A DNA stretch of 47,047 nt from Liquorilactobacillus vini DSM 20605 (GCF_000255495.1 NZ_AHYZ01000084.1:1-47047), one strand, 5' to 3'. Numbered from the stretch's first letter, positions 7,450 to 15,491 are shown. The notes: generated from the letters alone by a model not told the origin. Numbers and translations are program-made.

Positions 7450-8523
7450 TTATTTTTTTCTGATTCGCTGCAAACCCTTTTGAGCTAAGCCATAATCACC
7501 ACATTTTTGATAGTAATCTCGAGCCATTGCTTGATTCCCTAGTACTTCGTAAATAACTCCAAGATTGTAATTTGCTAAAAAACTATTGCAGCCAATCGTA
7601 TGACAATGCTGACACTTGGTTGCTTGCAAGAAAGAACTGACTGCTGGTTGAAAAAGCGCCGCATTCATTTGCAAAATCCCCATTAAAAACCAGTAATCTG
7701 CTAATTTTTGATATAAGGGATATTGATTCAATAAAGCTATTCCTGATTTTGATTGGTGAATTTTATTCAGAGCATAGCCTAAGGTTTCAACACAATCATA
7801 AACATAATCTTTTCTCGGATCATCAGCTGCCGCCAAGGCTTTTTGAAAATAACTTACAGCTAAGGGATTCTCTTGCAAAATATTATAACTTTTGCCAATT
7901 TGATATAAGATATATGGATCGTTCGGTTGATCATTTAACTCAAGCTTTAGCAATTTCAAATCACGTTTAGCTTTTGCTGTTAAAACGGCTGGCAACTGAT
8001 AGCCAAAGTGTTCAATTTCAACCGGCAAATCGATTGGCTTATTTGAACTAACGGACGAATCAGTCGGGACAATTTGTTCGTGAATCCGGCCAAAATATTT
8101 AAAATACTTTTTAGGAAAAATTCGATTGATTCTTTCAGTCTTAATTTGCGTATTCTTTGCGGAATTAAATGATGTATAATTTTTTCGAAGAATTCTGCCT
8201 ACTGTTCGTCCATCAGAATTTTCAATAAACTTATTTACTGCATGTAAGTCAATTTCTTCTACCTGTTCATCACTATCAAGCATCCAAATAAAATCATGAC
8301 TAGCTTTACTTATGGCAAAGTTTCGCGCAGCTGCAAAATCATCTTGCCATTGATAATCAAATACTTTATTGGTATATTGCTGACAAAGCTGTTTAGTTTG
8401 ATCTGTAGAACCAGTATCAATAACGACAATTTCTTGGGCAATCTTCTCAATTGATGCAAGGCATCGTTCAATATTGGCTACTTCATTTTTTGTTATTAAA
8501 CAAATTGATAGATTTAGTTTCAT
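7450..8523 (-). CDS. GT2 glycosyltransferase with C-terminal TPR-like repeats
   Basis: The 357-residue protein has an N-terminal GT-A domain: SICLITKNE near residue 5, EIVVIDTGSTDQT near 32, DDFAAARNFA near 66 and the metal-binding LDSDEQ near 87. About 190 residues of paired helices follow, with TPR-like features (YILYQIGKSYNILQE, NYNLGVIYEVLGNQ). This is the GT2-plus-TPR class that includes the SunS peptide S-glycosyltransferase and proteins often found beside flagellin genes. A role in flagellin glycosylation is inferred from position. I chose the ATG at 8523, with AAAGG upstream. The gene begins immediately after an intrinsic terminator, so its own transcript probably depends on readthrough. 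Confidence 0.82.
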   Translation of the reverse strand: MKLNLSICLITKNEVANIERCLASIEKIAQEIVVIDTGSTDQTKQLCQQYTNKVFDYQWQDDFAAARNFAISKASHDFIWMLDSDEQVEEIDLHAVNKFIENSDGRTVGRILRKNYTSFNSAKNTQIKTERINRIFPKKYFKYFGRIHEQIVPTDSSVSSNKPIDLPVEIEHFGYQLPAVLTAKAKRDLKLLKLELNDQPNDPYILYQIGKSYNILQENPLAVSYFQKALAAADDPRKDYVYDCVETLGYALNKIHQSKSGIALLNQYPLYQKLADYWFLMGILQMNAALFQPAVSSFLQATKCQHCHTIGCNSFLANYNLGVIYEVLGNQAMARDYYQKCGDYGLAQKGLQRIRKK

Positions 8524-8540
8524 ACAATTTACCTTTCTAA

Positions 8541-8570
8541 AAAAAAAGACTGTTACCACACAGTCTTTTT
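8541..8570 (-). terminator. intrinsic terminator after the 745-aa glycosyltransferase gene
   Basis: On the minus strand an 11-bp perfect stem AAAAAGACTGT/ACAGTCTTTTT encloses the loop GTGGTA and runs directly into a tract of seven or more U. It starts at the last base of the upstream stop codon and ends just before the ribosome site of the next glycosyltransferase. This is the clearest terminator in the window and marks the likely end of the flagellin-cap-chaperone transcript. Confidence 0.85.
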
Positions 8571-10807
8571 CATTGCTTTTTTAAAACTTCACGTAACAAG
8601 CCCTTAGTCTCTGGATCATTTGGCATCAATTGCGCTAATTGTTTAACTAAAGGCAAAGCCGCTTGACTTTGACCGCTTAACAGCAATTGCATGATTTGAT
8701 TTTTAACTTGTTTACCTAACATCAGAAACTCTTGATTGGCTTTATCTTGTTTAGTAGTTTGAATTGCTACCTGCCATTTTAATTTGCTAATCATGTAACT
8801 TGAATTCGGTGAAGTTTTCAGTGCCTGCCGTAACTTTTTGAGATATGCAACATAATTCTTTTGCTTTTCGTATTCAAGAGCTTGTTTCATTTGCAAGACA
8901 AACTTGAACTCACTTGGTAAAAGCTTCTCACCGGCTGCATTTTCAAATAATTCCGAACTATATATTTGTTGCCCCAGCTGTAATGCATCTTCAATATAAA
9001 ACGGCAACTGGTCTTTTATTTCATCAATAGTCGTAAAGTTATTAAATAAATATGCTCTTCTTAAAACAATTACTAGTATTTCGCGTTCTGGACAGGCTGG
9101 CCAAATTTCTTTTATTTTGGTTATAAAGGGCAATACTGTATCGTGTTTCAGGAGATAAGTTGCCCCAATAGTTTGAACTGCTTGATTCCAACGGTCATAC
9201 GAAAGCTTCGTTACAACAAAACTTGGATCAAGCTGATGCTTAATTAGCAATGGCACCAACTCTTCACAGTCAAGCTGATCATTGATAACAAAATTCTTTT
9301 TAAGATTATTGATTCTGCTTAAAAATTCCTTTTCATTACTTTCAAAAGCAATTGCTTTTTGAATTTCGAGAAAAGTACTGTTTCCCTTTAACTTAGTTAA
9401 CAATAGCTGCAATTTTTGCCTTTTTTCAGGATCTTGTTTATGTTTTCTAATTACTGCTGCAAAGGCCGCAATCTGTTCGGCTTTTGAGCCTTCCTGATTA
9501 TCGAAGATTTCATTATACAGAAACTGCATTTCTGACTGGGAATGATCAAACTGCAAAATCGCTTCAACGAATAAATTAATTATTATTCCAGCCTTGTCCC
9601 CTGCATGATACAGCGGTACCTCGCGAATCATGGACTTAATTTTAAGCCAATCTTTATCCTGCCTGATAATTTCTAGTAAAGGCAACAACAATTCATAAAA
9701 AGGAACATATCCAACCTTATTTTGCAGAAATGGTGTATAATTTGCTAAATCTTTATTAGGATCATTTTCCACCCGCTCTAAATTCTTTAAATAATCCTGT
9801 AAAATATCCCAAGCAATCTTAAGTGAATCATTGATTCTGATATTATTAACTAATGCTTGGCAAAGATAATAATCCAGTGCACAAAACTGAAAGCCGGTTA
9901 ATCTTTGCCCATAAACTTTTTCAAAATTTTGGCCCTGCCGAATAACACTGCTCCAATTTTTTTCATAAGCTAATGCCGCTAGTTTTCGACAAAAAATCAC
10001 AAAAAAATTTACAAAAGCATTACTATCTTTACTAGGCATTTTAACAAACTCATTTGAAGCTTGTTCAATTCGCAACAACATTTTTTGGCGTTCATCAATA
10101 TTTGAAATTTCAGCACTTGAAATCAGTTGTGCCCACAAATGCATATTTTGCGGTTCACGTTTTAAGTCTGCCAGCATAATCGACTCATTACGCTCAAGCT
10201 TTTTCCCTAAACGTCCATTAGCATAACCATAGTGATGAACGAAACAACTGACATGTTTGATCGGTAAAACTACCGGTTGTAAATTTTCATGAACTGGATG
10301 ATGGAATTTCGTATCATAAAACAATCTCGTACATTGCGTAACCATAATATCACTATAGTTAGTATTGCCCACGCTTAAATAATTATGTTTGTGAAACGCT
10401 AATGAACAATATTGCTGCATTTCATTTTTATTATTAAAGAACTTGACTAATTCGGTTACATCTTCAAACCATTCATCATCATCAATAAATAGAAACCATT
10501 CGCCCTTTGCTACGTCCAAACCGACATTTCGCGCCGCTGCAAAGTCATTATTCCACTTATAGTGAACTACTTGATCTGCGTACTTTTCGGCAATTGCTAA
10601 TGACCCATCGCTTTGTTCTTGACCAACCGTATCGACAATAATTAATTCGCTAGAAACCTGATTTAGCAATGGTTGCAAGGAATCTAAACAATTTTTGATA
10701 GTATCAATCCGGTTTGATACTAGTAACGAGACTGATAGTGTACAACTATAAGGACGTTGATTTTCCTTAATATAAGTTGTCAATTGTTGACTCTCTTTTT
10801 TTACCAT
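8570..10807 (-). CDS. large GT2 glycosyltransferase with long helical-repeat C-terminus
   Basis: The 745-residue protein begins with a GT2 domain: SVSLLVSNRIDTI near residue 24, ELIIVDTVGQ near 53, NDFAAARNVGL near 87 and the DxD-type FLFIDDDEW near 107. The remaining 500 or so residues are helical and partly TPR-like. The N-terminal domain closely resembles the next gene's product, pointing to an ancestral duplication with different C-terminal scaffolds. It lies 28 bp after fliS with its own AGGAAG site and ends in a strong terminator, so it is placed as the last gene of the flagellin/cap operon. Flagellin or cap protein glycosylation is the natural inference; the sugar is unknown. Confidence 0.8.
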   Translation of the reverse strand: MVKKESQQLTTYIKENQRPYSCTLSVSLLVSNRIDTIKNCLDSLQPLLNQVSSELIIVDTVGQEQSDGSLAIAEKYADQVVHYKWNNDFAAARNVGLDVAKGEWFLFIDDDEWFEDVTELVKFFNNKNEMQQYCSLAFHKHNYLSVGNTNYSDIMVTQCTRLFYDTKFHHPVHENLQPVVLPIKHVSCFVHHYGYANGRLGKKLERNESIMLADLKREPQNMHLWAQLISSAEISNIDERQKMLLRIEQASNEFVKMPSKDSNAFVNFFVIFCRKLAALAYEKNWSSVIRQGQNFEKVYGQRLTGFQFCALDYYLCQALVNNIRINDSLKIAWDILQDYLKNLERVENDPNKDLANYTPFLQNKVGYVPFYELLLPLLEIIRQDKDWLKIKSMIREVPLYHAGDKAGIIINLFVEAILQFDHSQSEMQFLYNEIFDNQEGSKAEQIAAFAAVIRKHKQDPEKRQKLQLLLTKLKGNSTFLEIQKAIAFESNEKEFLSRINNLKKNFVINDQLDCEELVPLLIKHQLDPSFVVTKLSYDRWNQAVQTIGATYLLKHDTVLPFITKIKEIWPACPEREILVIVLRRAYLFNNFTTIDEIKDQLPFYIEDALQLGQQIYSSELFENAAGEKLLPSEFKFVLQMKQALEYEKQKNYVAYLKKLRQALKTSPNSSYMISKLKWQVAIQTTKQDKANQEFLMLGKQVKNQIMQLLLSGQSQAALPLVKQLAQLMPNDPETKGLLREVLKKQ

Positions 10808-10835
10808 TATGCTTCCTCTTAACCTTTTAATTAAA

Positions 10836-11210
10836 TCAGTTATTTTCTGCTAACTTCTTCCAAGAATCCAATAATTCAGACAAAATATGAATTACATTGT
10901 CAATTGGTTCAGTACTTTTAGTCAAATTAGCCGTTACCAACTGATTATTACTATATTCATATAATCTAACTAAATGCTCTGGTACATCGCCTTCAACATT
11001 GAGATCAACCGAGCTTTTTAATTCTTTAATAATATCTTGTGCGCGACGCAAATTCTGATGAGCTCGCACTATATCCTTTTCTTCAATTGCCAATTTAGCA
11101 ATCTTCATGTTTTTAATCGCACCTTCGTACAACATGACAATTATTTTAACCGGCGAAGCACTCATAACTTGTGTTCTTAAATAATCATTATTAACTTCCT
11201 GATAACCCAT
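10836..11210 (-). CDS. fliS: FliS, flagellin export chaperone
   Basis: The 124-residue protein has the FliS pattern: an N-terminal tyrosine-rich MGYQEVNNDYLRTQV, the ASPVKIIVMLYEGAI helix (about 19-33), and a second helical half ending in LSELLDSWKKLAENN. FliS binds the C-terminal helix of flagellin in the cytoplasm and prevents premature assembly. The ATG at 11210 has AGGAAGG upstream at workable spacing; the TTG three codons earlier abuts that site. It follows fliT by 14 bp and precedes the large glycosyltransferase, a position shared with flagellin-modifying enzymes in other bacteria. Confidence 0.93.
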   Translation of the reverse strand: MGYQEVNNDYLRTQVMSASPVKIIVMLYEGAIKNMKIAKLAIEEKDIVRAHQNLRRAQDIIKELKSSVDLNVEGDVPEHLVRLYEYSNNQLVTANLTKSTEPIDNVIHILSELLDSWKKLAENN

Positions 11211-11224
11211 AATTAACAACCTTC

Positions 11225-11545
11225 CTAATAATTTAAATTGATTAAAGGATATCGGCGTTGTTGCTGATTTAAATAAGTATGCATTTTATCACGGGAATAA
11301 GTCAATTCTAAAAGTTGCCTTTTAACCGACATTCGTTGCAATTTCAATTCTGCAATAATTCTTTGATACACGCTGGCAATTTGCGCAACAATCGTTTTCT
11401 CATTTGCAGTCAATCGTTTTAAAAGTTCCTTGTTTGCCAGTTTTTCTTTAATTGTTTTAAAGATTCTATCCGCATCTTCAACCGTTTTATCCCAATCATT
11501 TAACAACTGTAAGATTCCTGTTAATTCCTGTGTTCGATTTTTCAT
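11225..11545 (-). CDS. fliT: FliT-like flagellar chaperone
   Basis: A 106-residue, wholly helical charged protein lying between fliD and fliS, the usual place of fliT. It has long amphipathic helices (LNDWDKTVEDADRIFKTIKE and later IAELKLQRMSVKRQLLELTY). FliT-type proteins escort the filament cap FliD to the export gate. Sequence conservation in this family is poor, so the call rests on size, helical character and synteny. Its start is 21 bp after fliD with a recognisable ribosome site. Confidence 0.7.
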   Translation of the reverse strand: MKNRTQELTGILQLLNDWDKTVEDADRIFKTIKEKLANKELLKRLTANEKTIVAQIASVYQRIIAELKLQRMSVKRQLLELTYSRDKMHTYLNQQQRRYPLINLNY

Positions 11546-11566
11546 TTTAGTAACCTCAAACCTTCA

Positions 11567-13033
11567 TCAAGATGATAATGAAGAACTTGCACTCGTAAAC
11601 TCACTTAGTTCCTCTTCGCCTTCCATAATTGCTTCATCTAGTGCCGTATACTTTTCAATATATTGTTCTTTTAGAGTATCTAACTGATCATCAAAAGTAT
11701 CCACCTGATCATTGAGTTCTTCTACCTGGCTTTTATAACTCGATTGAATATTACCAATGATACTAGTTCCCAGCAGAGAGTCTGTCGAAATATATTTATT
11801 AACTAAATCTGATAAATCCGAGGTATATCCTGAAGTCGAAATAACATAATTGCCATCTGAAGTTGTTTTGGCCGAATAAAAGAAATTCTTAACGGCCGTG
11901 GCATCCTTCGAAATTGCACTTTCCAGTTTATCAGTATCAACACTTAATGTTCCTTTAATATCGCTAAAAGAAATTCCTAGGTCAGTCGCATTTAATGAAC
12001 TGCCAGATACCTTTGAAGAGGTTACCATACTACTTAAGGAACTTTCTAGTAACATTAACTCACTATCGCCAACTAAAGGTCCTGTCGTATTAGAAGATGA
12101 ACTTGGATCTCCCACATCTAAATCATCTTTGATCGTACTCATCAAAGTGTTATATGAAGAAACCATATCTTGAACAGCTGAAACAATATTTGAAGTATCA
12201 TTTGTCAATGATAAGGTTACATCTTCGTCACTTACTTGATTTAAATTAAAAGTTACTCCTTCAACAGCATCAGTAACCGTATTAGTATTACGCGTAATTG
12301 TCATGCCATCTAATTCAAAAATTGCTGACTGACCAGTCGAAGTCGTTGCCTGAGAACCAAGCCCTAAATCATCAGCCAGTTCATTCCCACTGCTATCCTC
12401 TCCTGAAAGGCTAATTGTATTAGCTCCTTGAGTTGTACTCGTCAAAACTAACCGATTGTCTACAATTGAGGCTTTAATGTGAGTACCCTCGGTTGCATTA
12501 CCATTGGAATCAGTACTATCATTTGTTAATGCATTAATCTTTTGGGCAAGCGATTTTAAAGTGTCAGTTGAACTAATTGTAACACTGGCACTTTGAGAAT
12601 CTGTATCAGAATTAGTTAGCGTCAATGTCCCAGCAATATTTAATGCCGTCTTGGTGCCGGTCACGTCCAATTTGCTACCAGTTACTTTAGTCGCAGTTGC
12701 TAACTGATCAACTTTCAAATCATAACTATCTTCGGCCGCAGCGGTAGTTCCTGAAATCGTGGCAACGCTTGAATCAGAAGACGTCGCGGTTTTAGTCAAA
12801 TAAGTATCATCAGACTGAAGAACCTCAACCTTATCCAAAAAAGTTGACAGTTCACTATTGATCGTACTCCAAGCTGACTCCTTATTTTCAATTTCCGTTA
12901 TTTCATTTTCTGTATCAGTTTTCCTTTGATAAATTGAACTAGCCGTCAACAACTTTTCAATTGTTCCAGCTGTTACCCCAGAATATTGCCCTAAAGTTGA
13001 GCTAATACCATCAATTGTCAGACCAGACATCAT
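11567..13033 (-). CDS. fliD: FliD, filament cap (hook-associated protein 2)
   Basis: At 488 residues this has the FliD layout: N-terminal MSGLTIDGISSTLGQYSG, a coiled segment with STINSELSTFLDKVEVLQ (about 56-73), a Ser/Thr-rich central domain, and a C-terminal coiled coil (QVEELNDQVDTFDDQLDTL near 437-455). It caps the filament tip outside the cell and folds incoming flagellin. Like many axial proteins it lacks cysteine. It sits between flaG and fliT with 6 and 21 bp gaps and has no promoter of its own that I can see, so it probably depends on readthrough from flagellin. Confidence 0.94.
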   Translation of the reverse strand: MMSGLTIDGISSTLGQYSGVTAGTIEKLLTASSIYQRKTDTENEITEIENKESAWSTINSELSTFLDKVEVLQSDDTYLTKTATSSDSSVATISGTTAAAEDSYDLKVDQLATATKVTGSKLDVTGTKTALNIAGTLTLTNSDTDSQSASVTISSTDTLKSLAQKINALTNDSTDSNGNATEGTHIKASIVDNRLVLTSTTQGANTISLSGEDSSGNELADDLGLGSQATTSTGQSAIFELDGMTITRNTNTVTDAVEGVTFNLNQVSDEDVTLSLTNDTSNIVSAVQDMVSSYNTLMSTIKDDLDVGDPSSSSNTTGPLVGDSELMLLESSLSSMVTSSKVSGSSLNATDLGISFSDIKGTLSVDTDKLESAISKDATAVKNFFYSAKTTSDGNYVISTSGYTSDLSDLVNKYISTDSLLGTSIIGNIQSSYKSQVEELNDQVDTFDDQLDTLKEQYIEKYTALDEAIMEGEEELSEFTSASSSLSS

Positions 13034-13039
13034 TAATCA

Positions 13040-13420
13040 CTATCCTTTCTTATCAATTATATTATCTGTTTCACCAGAAACTTCCTGCGAAGGAATTTCT
13101 TCAAGAACTGCTTTAGTTTTCTTATTAATGATTTGAATATAAATTTTACCCGAATCAGTATCTACTTTTAATCTAGCAGTAATATTATCTGTTTGCAATT
13201 GCTGATTTAATTTTTCAACTAATTTAGTTAACTGGGTTTTATCAAGACTACTCTTGGTATCGGCTGACTGTAAATCTAAATTACTATCAGCAGATTTAGT
13301 TGTCTGCAAAACTTTATTGGCTTTAGCCTGTAAATCAGCTAACTGGCGACTAAAGTTCGCTAACGTATTTTTAGAGATTTCTGAAATTGGTTCAATCGGT
13401 ACAATATGTTTTTCTCCCAT
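13040..13420 (-). CDS. flaG: FlaG family protein
   Basis: The 126-residue protein ends in the FlaG domain: LVEKLNQQLQTDNITARLKVDTDSGKIYIQIINKKTKAVLEEIP spans roughly residues 66-109. FlaG proteins influence filament length and lie next to fliD in many bacteria; the exact role in Gram-positives is not settled. The N-terminal half is Ser/Lys-rich linker. It follows the flagellin terminator by about 50 bp, has its own AGAGGG ribosome site, and no promoter is evident in the short gap. Confidence 0.88.
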   Translation of the reverse strand: MGEKHIVPIEPISEISKNTLANFSRQLADLQAKANKVLQTTKSADSNLDLQSADTKSSLDKTQLTKLVEKLNQQLQTDNITARLKVDTDSGKIYIQIINKKTKAVLEEIPSQEVSGETDNIIDKKG

Positions 13421-13468
13421 TATTCTACCCTCTTTCGTAAAATAAAAGGTTTTACCCTATGTATAAAT

Positions 13469-13503
13469 AAGAGCCGTATACCCCCTTACAGTAAACGGCC
13501 CTT
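13469..13503 (-). terminator. stem-loop terminator/attenuator after flagellin
   Basis: On the minus strand AAGGGCCGTTTAC pairs with GTATACGGCTCTT across a nine-base loop, with one T-T mismatch and one G-U pair. It starts 7 nt after the flagellin stop. The following bases are ATTTATAC rather than a clean U-run, so termination may be partial. That would give abundant flagellin mRNA with a smaller readthrough supply of flaG, fliD, fliT and fliS. Confidence 0.75.
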
Positions 13504-13510
13504 AATCTAA

Positions 13511-14338
13511 TTAAAGATTCTGTAACAGTGTCAACGCTGTACTTGGCATTGAATTAGCTTGCGACAACATTGTTGTAGCAGCCTGTGTCAAAATGTTTTC
13601 TTTCGTATATTCGGTCATTTCCTGTGCCATATCAACATCACGAATCCGCGAATTAGCTTCTGAAGTATTTTCATCAGAAGTTTCCAAGTTGCTAATAGCA
13701 TAACTCAAACGGTTTTCAACCGCACCTAAGGTTGCCCGCGCACCAGATACTTTATCTAAAGCACCGTCAATTGCACTAATTGCTTTAACAGCACTACCTG
13801 CAGATAAAATGGAAATCGAATTAATTCCCAGAGCTGTAGTCCCCATAGCACTAATTGTTACGGTAATTCGGTTATCTGCTTGAGTATTAGCACCAATTTG
13901 GAATGTAAAGGTATTAGTTGTTGTTCCAGAAACTAAATTCTGGGTGTTAAAGGTTGTTGATCCAGCTAAACGATTAATTTCATCAGTTAATTGTGAAAAT
14001 TCATCATTAATAGAGCTACGGTCTGAGCTTGTCAAGGTACCGTTAGCACTTTCAACTGCCAAATCACGCATCCGGTCCAAAATTGATTGTGTTTCACTCA
14101 TTTCACCTTCAGCAGTTTGAACTAATGAAACACCATCTTGAGCATTGTTTTCAGCCTGTTCAATCCCACCAATTTGTGCCTTCATTTTTTCTGAAACAGC
14201 CAATCCAGCAGCATCATCAGAAGCACTATTAATTCTTGAACCAGAAGACAATTCTGTCAAGGCTTTACTTTTAGCATCCGTTGCTTGATTTAAATAACGC
14301 AATGTAGTCATTGCTGAGACATTTGTATTAATTCTCAT
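13511..14338 (-). CDS. fliC: flagellin
   Basis: The 275-residue protein has both conserved flagellin ends: MRINTNVSAMTTLRYLN with SSGSRINSASDDAAGLAVSE (D0/D1), and a C-terminal half ending ILTQAATTMLSQANSMPS and ALTLLQNL. The variable middle is very short (about residues 140-190), so the filament is essentially D0-D1 with little D2/D3. I chose the ATG at 14338 because GGAGGAG lies just upstream; an ATG at 14353 overlaps that site and gives an unusual MEEFI extension. It stands alone between two terminators behind a near-perfect sigma-28 promoter. Ser/Thr in the exposed middle are the likely places for modification. Confidence 0.96.
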   Translation of the reverse strand: MRINTNVSAMTTLRYLNQATDAKSKALTELSSGSRINSASDDAAGLAVSEKMKAQIGGIEQAENNAQDGVSLVQTAEGEMSETQSILDRMRDLAVESANGTLTSSDRSSINDEFSQLTDEINRLAGSTTFNTQNLVSGTTTNTFTFQIGANTQADNRITVTISAMGTTALGINSISILSAGSAVKAISAIDGALDKVSGARATLGAVENRLSYAISNLETSDENTSEANSRIRDVDMAQEMTEYTKENILTQAATTMLSQANSMPSTALTLLQNL

Positions 14339-14377
14339 GATAAACTCCTCCATCTTTATTAATTAAATTCGTTTCCT

Positions 14378-14389
14378 GAGGTCCCCCTC
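14378..14389 (-). promoter_or_regulatory. 5' leader hairpin of the flagellin mRNA
   Basis: A few bases after the predicted transcription start the minus strand reads GAGG-GGGA-CCTC, a four-pair stem with a GNRA-type tetraloop. Such a hairpin near the 5' end can protect an mRNA. The loop also holds GGA, the core of CsrA sites, and another GGA lies in the Shine-Dalgarno. No csrA is in the window, so regulation by CsrA is only a possibility. Confidence 0.45.
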
Positions 14390-14398
14390 TGTTTATAT

Positions 14399-14424
14399 TT
14401 ATCGGCTGGTCCTTAGGTAGTTTA
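14399..14424 (-). promoter_or_regulatory. sigma-28 promoter of flagellin
   Basis: On the minus strand TAAA (14424-14421), a 14-nt spacer, then GCCGATAA (14406-14399) match the sigma-28/sigma-D consensus completely. The predicted start is near 14391, giving a leader of about 54 nt before the ATG at 14338. It lies downstream of the flgL terminator. The sigma factor is encoded at 30021-30728 and its antagonist FlgM at 17400-17675. Confidence 0.93.
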
Positions 14425-14477
14425 ATAGTTTTCAAAAAAAAAACATAAAATCATTAATCGCGGTAATGCTGTAAATT

Positions 14478-14513
14478 CCAAAAAAAAATTCACCATTAGC
14501 AATATGATGAATT
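14478..14513 (-). terminator. intrinsic terminator after flgL
   Basis: On the minus strand AATTCATCAT pairs with ATGGTGAATT (ten pairs, one G-U) around the loop ATTGCTA, then runs into nine U (14486-14478). It is about 40 nt beyond the flgL stop and upstream of the flagellin promoter, and should end the flgM-flgN-flgK-flgL transcript. The remaining bases to 14553 show nothing else I can identify. Confidence 0.85.
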
Positions 14514-14553
14514 GTAATCTATTTTTATGATTAACTTATGATAAATCCCAAAT

Positions 14554-15486
14554 CTAATCCATATAATCCAAGATATTTAACTGCATGATTTTCGACCCCA
14601 TAGCTAAGGTTGCTTGATAGGCAGTTTTTTCCTGAACGAATTGCGTATAAGCTGACGCAATATCAACATCCTGGACATTAGACAAGCTTTCTTTTAAGTT
14701 AGTTTGCTGACTGCTATTAACACTGGCTGCTGAATTTAGCCGATCTGTTAATGTTCCAATTGTCGACCGAATATTAACAAAATTATCACGAAAATCATCA
14801 GTTTCACCCAATAAATCACTACCTAAAGCAGACTGATCCCCAGAATTAAGGGCGGAAACTAAATTACCAAAATACGAACCTAATGTCGTCGTTGTACTTG
14901 AGGTATCACTACTATTACTAGCTGTTAAAAACTTACTCCCGTTAGCAAATAAATCTACTGATACACCATCAGAAATTTGTCTGCTCAAATTTTGATCAGT
15001 TCCGTTGTATGTCAAACCAGTTATATTTCCATCATCATCCGTCTCTAATGTAAACGGCTGAGTAGTCGTATTTTCGCCACCAAATAAATAACTGTCACCA
15101 AATTTAGTATTCAGCGTTGAAACAACTTGCTTAATATCCTCTTGAACCTCATCTTTAATTGTTGCGTCATCATTTGTGGTATTCGTACCATTGGCAGCCT
15201 CTTCAACCAGTGTTCTCATGCGTAACATCACATCACTAATTGACTCAAGTGCTGAATCCTGCGCTTCATTCCAAGAAGTTGCACTACTAATAGTTGAGGC
15301 ATACATACTATTTTCAGCAACTGCTGATTTTAAATTAATAATCTGAGAAGCAGCCACTGGATCATCAGAAGCAGAATTAACTTGTTTTTCAGTTGAAAGC
15401 TGCTCTAAAGTTTTTTGCATTTTAGTAGCACTGGTTTCATAGCTTGATAAAAAGTTAGTATAAATTGTTTTATCTGAAACCCTCAC
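14554..15486 (-). CDS. flgL: FlgL, hook-filament junction protein 3
   Basis: The 310-residue protein has a flagellin-like N-terminus (MRVSDKTIYTNFLSSYETSA, then LSTEKQVNSASDDPVAASQI) and a C-terminal helix with VDIASAYTQFVQEKTAYQ and ALAMGSKIMQLNILDYM-type ending, as in FlgL. It joins hook to filament outside the cell. I prefer the GTG at 15486, because family members begin MRV/MRI and GGAG lies about 10 nt upstream; the GTG three codons earlier is possible. The gene start is 5 bp from the flgK stop, indicating cotranscription. Confidence 0.92.
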   Translation of the reverse strand: MRVSDKTIYTNFLSSYETSATKMQKTLEQLSTEKQVNSASDDPVAASQIINLKSAVAENSMYASTISSATSWNEAQDSALESISDVMLRMRTLVEEAANGTNTTNDDATIKDEVQEDIKQVVSTLNTKFGDSYLFGGENTTTQPFTLETDDDGNITGLTYNGTDQNLSRQISDGVSVDLFANGSKFLTASNSSDTSSTTTTLGSYFGNLVSALNSGDQSALGSDLLGETDDFRDNFVNIRSTIGTLTDRLNSAASVNSSQQTNLKESLSNVQDVDIASAYTQFVQEKTAYQATLAMGSKIMQLNILDYMD

Positions 15487-15491
15487 ATTAA

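Noticed and set aside
11251..11271. Possible sigma-28 promoter inside fliT
   Set aside because: ATCGGC and TTTA are present on the plus strand but only 11 nt apart, unlike the 14-nt spacing elsewhere, and they lie within coding sequence.
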